Origin: an uncultured Lachnospiraceae bacterium
GTDB taxonomy: Bacteria; Bacillota; Clostridia; Lachnospirales; Lachnospiraceae
DNA: 8,709 nucleotides
Reading direction: 5' to 3'
Assembly (NCBI GenBank): GCA_910588535.1
Contig: CAJUOO010000009.1
Location: forward strand, 1-8,709
Of the stretch, positions 1 to 5,554 are shown piece after piece. The notes under the pieces were generated by a model, which was not told the origin of the DNA, did not search any database, and worked only from the letters and a program-made list of their open reading frames with translations. The stretch's first letter is position 1. Each line of letters starts with the position of its first letter. Made by a program: the position numbers and the translations under genes.

Positions 1-49
1 AACGCCCTGTTTATCAGCCTTTCTTGTGTTTGTCCTTATTATAACTCAC
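1..49. other. Sequence beyond the spoIVB break; candidate left junction of an inserted element
   Basis: In an intact locus this stretch would encode the catalytic-serine region of SpoIVB. Read on the minus strand after the Met codon, it has TGA in frame, while the two other frames meet TGA or TAA within a few codons. None of the frames gives Ser-Gly-Ser-Pro or anything like the family C-terminus. The minus strand carries TATAAT (about 37-42) without a convincing -35 box 17 bp upstream, and purine-rich stretches (AAGGAC, AAGAAAGGC) that could precede a gene starting outside the window. No coding region can be assigned. I read it as sequence unrelated to spoIVB, possibly the edge of a prophage or integrative element, but 49 bases cannot identify it. 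Confidence 0.45.
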
Positions 50-1216
50 TCACATTCCCTGAACTATTCCGTTTGTCTTTTCCAGCAGCTCCTCATCCAC
101 AATACGTATCTCCATCCCTTTGTTGACATTATTCGGAGAATGATCTATTTTCGTTATCCTTATCTCATAATCCTTCAGCTCTCCGTCGACCTTACAGCGC
201 ACATATGCCTGTCCTGCTTTTACCTCCTGCCGCAATCCGATATCCATATATTCATATCCTGCCATGGCAAGAAGATCATGTTCTGCTGTCCCAAAGATGC
301 CCTGCGCTGTATTTTCTTCTATCCTTCCAAGAAGTGCTCCATCCTGATAATTAATAATACCTGACAGGCCGCCGGGTGCGCCCGCCTCTCCCTTTATAAT
401 GGATAGAATCTTTGCCTCATAGAGTTTTCCATATGAGCTGTCCAAAAGCATGCCAGTATCCACATCACTCACGCCATGTCCAAGACCACCAAATTTTCCG
501 TCTGTCGTCACAAAGGTAAGTGTACCGATGCCCTGTGCATCATCTCTGACCCAGATTCCAAGCTTATAATCACCATCGCCTGTCTGGACTGGAGAGAGTG
601 CCACGCGCACCCGCTCTCCATTTCTTCGGATTGTGAGCAGAAGATCTTCACCGCCGGAAGAGGCAACCGCTTGAATCAGATCGTTCTTAGAAGTAACTGC
701 AATTCCATTGATCTCCTCAATATAGTCACCAGATTTCACAAGTGCATAGGCTGGCTCCACAATAGAGCCAGAGGTATCTGTAAGCCTAGCAGTACCAATT
801 ACAAGGATACCGTCTGTCTCCAGATAGATCCCGACCGGAAAGCCACATGGAATTACCTGCGTCTCCTCAATTACTGCCACCTCTATATCTTTTATGGGAA
901 ACAGACCAAACAGCTTCATTGTTATAATATGTGTTCCCATATCGGAAGACTGCATGGTAAAGGAATCTGTTAGATTTAAAGTAATCTCATTCTGCGGAAT
1001 ATTAGACTTTCCGCTGAAAGATACCTGCTTATCCTTACACGTAAACTCAGCAGAAAGAGGAAGATGGAAATTAAATTCTTCCCGTTCATGGACAACGACA
1101 TGTATCTTATCGGGTATCGCATGATTGATATAAGAATAAATCACATACCCGGTATACAAGGATGCTATAATGGCAATAATGCACAAAATTCTCCTATACC
1201 AAAGTCTCGCTTTCAT
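50..1216 (-). CDS. spoIVB: SpoIVB peptidase (S55 family), truncated just before the catalytic serine
   Basis: SpoIVB is the forespore-made serine peptidase that crosses into the intermembrane space and cleaves SpoIVFA, triggering pro-sigma-K processing in the mother cell. Visible in order: a membrane anchor/signal segment (residues about 9-30), a PDZ domain (about 120-210, with SGDYIEEINGIAV), and the S55 domain with GIGTLTF (229-235), FGGLGHGVSDVDTG carrying the expected catalytic His247, GIFGT (306-310) and NKGMEIRIVDEELLEKTNGIVQGM (365-388). In Bacillus subtilis the homologous GIVQGM continues directly into SGSP, whose first Ser (Ser378) is the nucleophile, followed by about 48 more residues. 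Here TGA replaces that Ser codon, so the product should be inactive as written. There are no frameshifts or internal stops upstream, which argues against old decay. The ATG start has GGAGG four bases upstream. spo0A, the usual next gene, would lie beyond the window. Confidence 0.93.
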   Translation of the reverse strand: MKARLWYRRILCIIAIIASLYTGYVIYSYINHAIPDKIHVVVHEREEFNFHLPLSAEFTCKDKQVSFSGKSNIPQNEITLNLTDSFTMQSSDMGTHIITMKLFGLFPIKDIEVAVIEETQVIPCGFPVGIYLETDGILVIGTARLTDTSGSIVEPAYALVKSGDYIEEINGIAVTSKNDLIQAVASSGGEDLLLTIRRNGERVRVALSPVQTGDGDYKLGIWVRDDAQGIGTLTFVTTDGKFGGLGHGVSDVDTGMLLDSSYGKLYEAKILSIIKGEAGAPGGLSGIINYQDGALLGRIEENTAQGIFGTAEHDLLAMAGYEYMDIGLRQEVKAGQAYVRCKVDGELKDYEIRITKIDHSPNNVNKGMEIRIVDEELLEKTNGIVQGM

Positions 1217-1248
1217 CTTTCCTCCATTCCGCCATATTTAGGCACAAT

Positions 1249-1279
1249 CATAATGGCTCAGCCCACCGGGCTGTCATGC
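1249..1279 (-). promoter_or_regulatory. Putative sigma-G-type forespore promoter of spoIVB
   Basis: On the minus strand GCATG (1275-1279) fits the sigma-F/G -35 pattern GHATR. CATTATG (1249-1255) matches six of seven positions of the sigma-G -10 pattern CATnHTA. The 19-nt spacer is slightly long. Transcription would start near 1242, leaving a leader of about 26 nt to the ATG at 1216. The spacer holds a perfect palindrome, CAGCCC-ACC-GGGCTG (1259-1273), which could be an operator. spoIVB is known to be transcribed by sigma-F and sigma-G in B. subtilis, so location and type agree. The call rests on motif matching only. Confidence 0.4.
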
Positions 1280-1306
1280 ACAATCTACTCTAGTCTTTGG
1301 ATAAAT

Positions 1307-1356
1307 GGACAGGAAACACTTGTATCCTCCACAGGATACAAGCTGTCCCAACAGCT
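1307..1356. repeat. Nested inverted repeats with alternative pairings
   Basis: CTTGTATCC (1319-1327) and GGATACAAG (1334-1342) form a perfect 9-bp stem with a 6-nt loop. The flanking GGACAG (1307-1312) and CTGTCC (1343-1348) can extend it after a 6-nt bulge on one side. The AGCTGT at 1341-1346 can instead pair with ACAGCT at 1351-1356 across a 4-nt loop. These structures exclude each other because they share 1341-1348. There is no T-run, so this is not a standard terminator. It lies in the spoIVB upstream region, before the proposed promoter in the direction of transcription. It could be a structured RNA, a protein-binding palindrome or a remnant of a small repeat element. Confidence 0.5.
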
Positions 1357-1379
1357 AATTTCCCTATGCATCCCTGTTC

Positions 1380-1414
1380 CATCGAGCAGGGAAGATTCTT
1401 CTCCCCACTCGATG
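1380..1414. repeat. Inverted repeat in the recN-spoIVB gap
   Basis: CATCGAG (1380-1386) and CTCGATG (1408-1414) are perfect 7-bp arms. The interior continues imperfectly: on the minus strand GGGGAGAAG faces CTTCCC. A competing pairing is also possible on the minus strand between TCCCTG and CAGGGA, ten bases apart, which uses part of the same sequence. Function unknown. It is one of several neighbouring palindromes between the recN terminator and the spoIVB promoter. Confidence 0.45.
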
Positions 1415-1500
1415 CACAACTCATGTACCGTTTTGCGGCGTATTACTTCTACATAGGACTGTACATCAAGTAAGCACTACCCTTTCCTTATTCCGCGCTG

Positions 1501-1541
1501 GGCGTCCGCCAGCTTCTGCAAACATTTTTCCTCTGGACGCC
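1501..1541. repeat. Inverted repeat GGCGTCC/GGACGCC
   Basis: Perfect 7-bp GC-rich arms (1501-1507 and 1535-1541) are separated by 27 bases. It sits about 17 bases past the recN terminator hairpin. The loop is long and there is no oligo-T tract in the right place for the minus strand, so a terminator role is doubtful. Function unknown. Confidence 0.35.
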
Positions 1542-1557
1542 GTGTGCATACATAACG

Positions 1558-1587
1558 AAAAGGACATCCAGTCTGGAATGTCCTTTT
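1558..1587 (-). terminator. Rho-independent terminator after recN
   Basis: AAAAGGACAT (1558-1567) pairs perfectly with ATGTCCTTTT (1578-1587) to give a 10-bp stem. A short inner stem (CCA/TGG) and a small loop sit inside it. It begins about 33 nt past the recN stop codon. The minus-strand transcript ends the stem with CCTTTT. The plus strand shows a longer T-run (five T), so it may work in both directions. It marks the likely end of the xseB-recN operon and separates it from the developmentally controlled spoIVB. Confidence 0.75.
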
Positions 1588-1620
1588 TAGTATATGAGAA
1601 AATATGAAATTCACTCTAGT

Positions 1621-3300
1621 TTATTTTGTTCTTTTTGCCAATTCCTTCATTTCTTTTGCACTGTTTAGTACTGTGTCGGTGATCTGTGTTCCGCCGATAA
1701 TTCTTGCAAGCTCTCCAACGCTTTCCTCCTCGCCAAGTTCCCGAATCTGCGTCACTGTTTTTCCTGTTATAACTTTTTTTTCTATTAAATAATGATTATC
1801 TGCCATGGCGGCAATCTGTGGCAGATGTGTGATACACAGAACCTGACAGCCTTTCGCGATCTGCGATAACTTTCCTGCAACAAGCTGCGCGGTAATTCCA
1901 CTGATTCCTGTATCAATCTCATCAAAGATCAATGTCTCCACACCATCCTGATTGGATAAAATAGTCTTAATCGCAAGCATAATGCGCGAAAGCTCACCGC
2001 CGGACGCTATTTTTTCAAGCGGTTTTATCGACTCGCCCGGATTGGTTGAAATCAGAAATTCTGCACTGTCAAATCCATTTCTGGCAGGTTTCTCCAACTG
2101 CTCAAACGCTATCTCAAACTGTACTTGGAGAAAATTAAGTTCCGAGAGTGCCTGAACAATCTTTTTTTCCAGATCCTTCGCCGCCACTTTTCGAACCGTG
2201 GACAGCTCCTCACAACAGGCAAGCAGCTCTTTTTCCCTCTCTACCAATACCTGCTCTGCTCTTGCTTTCTGCACTTCATAATCCTGATAAAAAGCAAGCC
2301 GCTCCTCCTTCTCCTCACGGTATTTTAAAATATCTGGGATTGTCGCCCCATATTTATCCTCCAAGCGATGAATCAAATTCAAGCGTTCCTGTGTATGTAG
2401 AAATTCCTCCTCATTAAATTCCAGATTCTGCATATAATTGGACAACTCTCTTGACACATCACTTAACATAGATTCCACCTCGGAAAGCTGTTCGGACAGA
2501 TCAGACAATTCCTCATCATATTCTGCCACGGAGGAAATCTCCTTCACAGCATAGCCAAGCTGTTCTCCTGCACCTGCTGATGTATCGCTGCTGATGCACT
2601 CATGCACATGCCCCACTGCCTCCATTATGCGCCTGCTGTTAGATGCTTTCTTGTACCATGCAGTCAGATGTTCCTCCTCATCTTCCTGAAGCTGGGCCTC
2701 CTCTATCTCTTTTATCTCAAATTCAAGGAAAGAACACTCTCTCTGTCTCTGCTCCTCATCCATTGCAAATTCACCGAGTCGCCCTTTTGCCTGCGCATAT
2801 GCCTCATATGCCTTGGAAAGCTGTTCCTTCACCATATCTGCCTTCCTTCCGGCAAACTCGTCCACAATTTCAAGATGTTTTGCCTTGTCAAGCAGCGACT
2901 GATGCTCATGCTGGCCATGAATATCCAACAAAAGTCCTGTGATCTGCCTAAGCTGGGCAGCAGATACTGTCTCCCCATTCACCTTGCTGATACTTCTTCC
3001 CTGAACCAGCTTTCTGGTGATCAGCACCTCTCCCTCCGTCTCAAAGACAACATCCATCCCTTTTAGCGCCTGCTGTATCGCCGGGCTCTCCACCTCGAAA
3101 ATCAACTCCACCAAAGCATACTCTTCATCCTTTCGAATAAGTTCCTTATCAGCCTTTTTTCCAAGCGCAAGATCCACAGAACCCATCAAAAGAGATTTTC
3201 CTGCTCCTGTCTCTCCTGTTAATATATTTAACCCTTTTTGAAATTCTACTCCTGCCTCATCAATCAATGCCAGATTTTTTACATACAGACTCCGTAACAT
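1621..3300 (-). CDS. recN: DNA repair protein RecN (SMC-like ATPase)
   Basis: RecN is a cytoplasmic SMC-related ATPase recruited early to double-strand breaks, where it helps hold and align broken ends for RecA-dependent repair. With the start used here it has 559 residues, normal for the family. Walker A is GETGAGKS (29-36). The Q-loop region DIHGQHEHQSLL (about 127-138) is typical of RecN. The long Glu/Gln/Lys-rich middle (about 150-390) is the coiled coil. Signature SGGELSRIML (433-442), Walker B TLIFDEIDTGISG (456-468) and the H-loop ITHLPQIAAMAD (490-501) complete the ATPase. An ATG 36 bases further upstream is in frame but has no ribosome-binding site. The ATG at 3300 has AAAGGAG seven bases upstream and gives the canonical N-terminus MLRSLYVKNLALIDE. 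It follows argR by 42 nt. No LexA-type box (GAAC-N4-GTTC) is visible in that gap, so SOS control is not apparent. Confidence 0.97.
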   Translation of the reverse strand: MLRSLYVKNLALIDEAGVEFQKGLNILTGETGAGKSLLMGSVDLALGKKADKELIRKDEEYALVELIFEVESPAIQQALKGMDVVFETEGEVLITRKLVQGRSISKVNGETVSAAQLRQITGLLLDIHGQHEHQSLLDKAKHLEIVDEFAGRKADMVKEQLSKAYEAYAQAKGRLGEFAMDEEQRQRECSFLEFEIKEIEEAQLQEDEEEHLTAWYKKASNSRRIMEAVGHVHECISSDTSAGAGEQLGYAVKEISSVAEYDEELSDLSEQLSEVESMLSDVSRELSNYMQNLEFNEEEFLHTQERLNLIHRLEDKYGATIPDILKYREEKEERLAFYQDYEVQKARAEQVLVEREKELLACCEELSTVRKVAAKDLEKKIVQALSELNFLQVQFEIAFEQLEKPARNGFDSAEFLISTNPGESIKPLEKIASGGELSRIMLAIKTILSNQDGVETLIFDEIDTGISGITAQLVAGKLSQIAKGCQVLCITHLPQIAAMADNHYLIEKKVITGKTVTQIRELGEEESVGELARIIGGTQITDTVLNSAKEMKELAKRTK

Positions 3301-3342
3301 AATTCTGCTCCTTTCCGTTCTCTCTCTAAGCCGCATGAATTG

Positions 3343-3801
3343 TTACTTTTTATTTATAATCAGCCGTCTGATCCTGTCCATCACCGGCAGTGCATCCTCT
3401 TTTGTCCGAATTGCCGCCATAATCGTGTCATCTCCCGCGATACAGCCCACAATCTCTCTCCACTCCATGGAGTCCAGCGCCGCCGCCACCGCCATCGCCA
3501 TGCCCGACACGGTCTTTATCACCAATATATTTTCCGCTCTGTCTATGGATACAAAACCATCTCTCAAAACCCGTCTATATTTGTCACTCATTTCCAGATC
3601 GGAGCTCTGGACGATTATATATTTCTGCTTTCCATCCTCGTTTGTCATCTTCATCAGCTTCAGATCCCTGATATCTCTGGAAACTGTCGCCTGTGTCACC
3701 TTGAAGCCTTCCTTCATCAGCCTGTCAGCAAGGTCATCCTGTGTCTCAATATCAAATTTATTAATTAATTCAATAATCTTATTCTGTCTGGCTATCTTCA
3801 A
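3343..3801 (-). CDS. argR: Arginine repressor ArgR/AhrC
   Basis: ArgR is the hexameric, arginine-responsive repressor of arginine biosynthesis genes and, in Firmicutes, an activator of arginine catabolism. The N-terminal winged helix (about 1-70) has the recognition segment QATVSRDIRDLKLMK (37-51) with the invariant Ser-Arg. The C-terminal oligomerisation and arginine-binding domain carries GCIAGDDTIM (119-128), whose adjacent Asp residues contact arginine in this family. The usual Thr of GTIAGDDT is Cys here. I choose TTG at 3801: AGAGGAG lies eight bases upstream, and the product starts MKIARQNKIIELINKF, typical of the family at 152 residues. An ATG at 3822 would add seven residues, overlap the end of nadK and lacks a ribosome-binding site. 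The gene starts 13 nt after nadK, so it is probably co-translated with it. No ARG box is evident near it. Confidence 0.95.
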   Translation of the reverse strand: MKIARQNKIIELINKFDIETQDDLADRLMKEGFKVTQATVSRDIRDLKLMKMTNEDGKQKYIIVQSSDLEMSDKYRRVLRDGFVSIDRAENILVIKTVSGMAMAVAAALDSMEWREIVGCIAGDDTIMAAIRTKEDALPVMDRIRRLIINKK

Positions 3802-3809
3802 CGCTGTCT

Positions 3810-3816
3810 CTCCTCT
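3810..3816 (-). promoter_or_regulatory. Ribosome-binding site selecting the TTG start of argR
   Basis: AGAGGAG on the minus strand lies eight bases before TTG (3799-3801) and overlaps the nadK TAG stop (3815-3817). It is inside the longer frame that begins at ATG 3822, so it could not serve that ATG. It is the main evidence that argR starts with TTG. Confidence 0.65.
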
Positions 3817-4720
3817 ATACATTCACACTCATTTTTTTCCGCAATATCTCCAGAAAGCTTATTTTATTCAGCTTTATAATATTCGTGCACTGTCTGGAAC
3901 GGCATATTTTTATGCTGTCCTTCTCATATGCCTTCTGTGAGTTGTCGCCGTCAAAGGAAACCAGCCGTTCCTTATTATTTCCACTTCTGTCGGTACAAAG
4001 CTCTATCGTTATTGTATCCTCCGCAGATAAAATAATGCTTCTTGTATTTAATGTGTGCGGGCAGATCGGCGTCACCACCATAAGCGATGCCTCTGGCGAT
4101 ACAATCGGTCCCCCGGCAGACATATTGTAGGCTGTCGAGCCTGTCGGTGTAGCTATGACAATGCCGTCCGCTGAATATAAATTTAAAAATTCCCCATTCA
4201 CAAAGAGTTTAAAATCAATGACTCGCAGCACACCACCTCTGCTGATCACTATATCATTAAGAGCGACATCCCGCTTTTTTATCTTATCTCCTCTGTATAA
4301 GGTGCCGTCCAACATCATGCGCCTCTCCAGCGTATATCTATCCTCCATAAGCATATCCAGAGCAGGCAGAATATGTTGCTTCTCCACACCCGCCAGATAC
4401 CCAAGCGTGCCAAAATTCACCCCAAGAAGGGGAATATTCTTGCCGGACAGATCTCTCGCCGCCTGAATCAGTGTGCCATCTCCTCCCAGAACAAGTACAC
4501 ATTCTGTATCCTCCGGCACAAGCTTTGGATCGGTATAGCAAAAAACTGGCCCCTCATCATCTTCTTCAAGGCCATGAGCGTGATCCAAAGATGTCTTCTC
4601 ATCGCTGTGCTTTAACAGTGTGCAGGTCTTTCCGTGCTGTTCCAGATAATCCTTTATCTCTCTGCTGACCATCAGGTCTTTATCTTTTTCTACATTTGTA
4701 ATAATGCCATATCTGTCCAT
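3815..4720 (-). CDS. nadK: NAD kinase
   Basis: NadK phosphorylates NAD to NADP using ATP or polyphosphate in the cytoplasm, and is the only known route to NADP. The 301-residue protein has the diagnostic GGDGT (79-83, in LVLGGDGTLIQAARDL), the NFGTLGYLAG region (102-111), NDIVIS (155-160) and the long C-terminal signature DGIVIATPTGSTAYNMSAGGPIV (185-207), which forms the NAD-binding and oligomer interface. Length and motif order are normal for bacterial NAD kinases. The ATG at 4720 gives a standard N-terminus. The purine-rich AGAGGG just upstream is close to the start, so initiation may rely partly on coupling to tlyA, which ends 27 nt earlier. In Bacillus subtilis nadK is not in this operon. 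Its position between tlyA and argR is a known arrangement in Clostridia. Confidence 0.97.
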   Translation of the reverse strand: MDRYGIITNVEKDKDLMVSREIKDYLEQHGKTCTLLKHSDEKTSLDHAHGLEEDDEGPVFCYTDPKLVPEDTECVLVLGGDGTLIQAARDLSGKNIPLLGVNFGTLGYLAGVEKQHILPALDMLMEDRYTLERRMMLDGTLYRGDKIKKRDVALNDIVISRGGVLRVIDFKLFVNGEFLNLYSADGIVIATPTGSTAYNMSAGGPIVSPEASLMVVTPICPHTLNTRSIILSAEDTITIELCTDRSGNNKERLVSFDGDNSQKAYEKDSIKICRSRQCTNIIKLNKISFLEILRKKMSVNV

Positions 4721-4747
4721 CGTCCCTCTTATCTCACCGCAGTATGC

Positions 4748-5554
4748 TCAGTCAAGGCTCCTATGTGCTCTCTCAACCACATCCTCCACCGATAAACTAG
4801 CCTCTTTTGATTCTGGTTTTTTCTCACTGTTCCCAAGATAAAACAGATACTCAATATTTCCCTCTGGCCCCTTCACCGGAGAAAACTCAAGCCCTAACAG
4901 TACAAATCCTATCTCTTCTGCATAGCTTGCAACCTTGACAATTACCTCTGTGTGCACCTCTGGGTCTCTGACTACGCCCTTCTTTCCGACTTTCTCCCGC
5001 CCCGCCTCAAACTGAGGCTTAATCAGACACACAAGTTTCGCTTCCTCGGAAAGCAGAGCCTTCACAGGCAGGAGAACCTTTGTAAGAGAGATAAAAGAGA
5101 CATCGACGGAGACAAATTCTATGCGATCGCCTACCATCTGCTCTGTGATATAGCGAATGTTGGTCCGCTCCATACAGATAACACGACTGTCATTGCGAAG
5201 CCGCCAGTCAAGCTGCCCGTGCCCCACATCCACAGCATACACCTTGCTGGCACCATTTTGCAACATACAATCTGTAAAGCCGCCTGTCGACGCTCCCACA
5301 TCCATACAAATTTTTCCCTCAAGGGAAAGGGCAAATGCCTTCACTGCCTTCTCAAGCTTAAGCCCACCGCGGCTTACATATTGTAATGTATTTCCCCTCA
5401 CCTCTATCGGAACAGATTCCTCAAACATTGTCCCTGCCTTGTCCTCCCTGCTCCCATCCACAAAGACGCTTCCTGCCATAATAATCGCCTTTGCTTTCTC
5501 TCTGGACGGCGCGAGATTTCTCTTCACCAGCAGTATATCAAGCCGCTCCTTCAT
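4748..5554 (-). CDS. tlyA: TlyA-family rRNA methyltransferase (S4 domain plus FtsJ-like domain)
   Basis: TlyA proteins are S-adenosylmethionine-dependent 2'-O-methyltransferases that modify cytidines in 16S and 23S rRNA in mycobacteria, affecting capreomycin sensitivity. The older name is hemolysin A. The N-terminal S4 RNA-binding domain spans about 1-60 (RLDILLVKRNLAPSREKAK). The Rossmann-like domain follows with motif I DVGASTGGF (85-93). A candidate catalytic tetrad is Lys66, Asp151 (SVDVSF), Lys179 (LIKPQF) and Glu235 (GNIEY). Its spacing of 85, 28 and 56 residues equals that of the K69-D154-K182-E238 tetrad proposed for the Mycobacterium tuberculosis protein, as I recall it. The 268-residue length is normal. 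The start overlaps the dxs stop as ATGA, indicating translational coupling. Whether this clostridial member methylates the same nucleotides cannot be read from sequence. Confidence 0.95.
   Translation of the reverse strand: MKERLDILLVKRNLAPSREKAKAIIMAGSVFVDGSREDKAGTMFEESVPIEVRGNTLQYVSRGGLKLEKAVKAFALSLEGKICMDVGASTGGFTDCMLQNGASKVYAVDVGHGQLDWRLRNDSRVICMERTNIRYITEQMVGDRIEFVSVDVSFISLTKVLLPVKALLSEEAKLVCLIKPQFEAGREKVGKKGVVRDPEVHTEVIVKVASYAEEIGFVLLGLEFSPVKGPEGNIEYLFYLGNSEKKPESKEASLSVEDVVERAHRSLD

Noticed and set aside
37..42. TATAAT on the minus strand as a real sigma-A promoter
   Set aside because: No TTGACA-like box lies 16-18 bp upstream and there is no TGn extension. A single -10 match in AT-rich sequence is weak, so I did not list it as a promoter.
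53..62. A frameshift or sequencing error explaining the spoIVB stop
   Set aside because: Shifting the frame either way after the Met codon meets TGA or TAA within a few codons, and neither frame yields SGSP or the conserved C-terminus. A single indel cannot rescue the gene.
1287..1620. Direct repeat ACTCTAGT at 1287-1294 and 1613-1620, as a possible target-site duplication flanking an inserted element
   Set aside because: An exact 8-base repeat is expected about once by chance in a stretch of this length. Terminal inverted repeats at the inner edges are lacking, and the first copy coincides with the stop of an unproven frame.
3301..3342. LexA/SOS box or ARG box in the argR-recN gap
   Set aside because: GAAC occurs but without GTTC at the right spacing, and only a partial ATTCAT half-site is present. 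Neither operator is supported.
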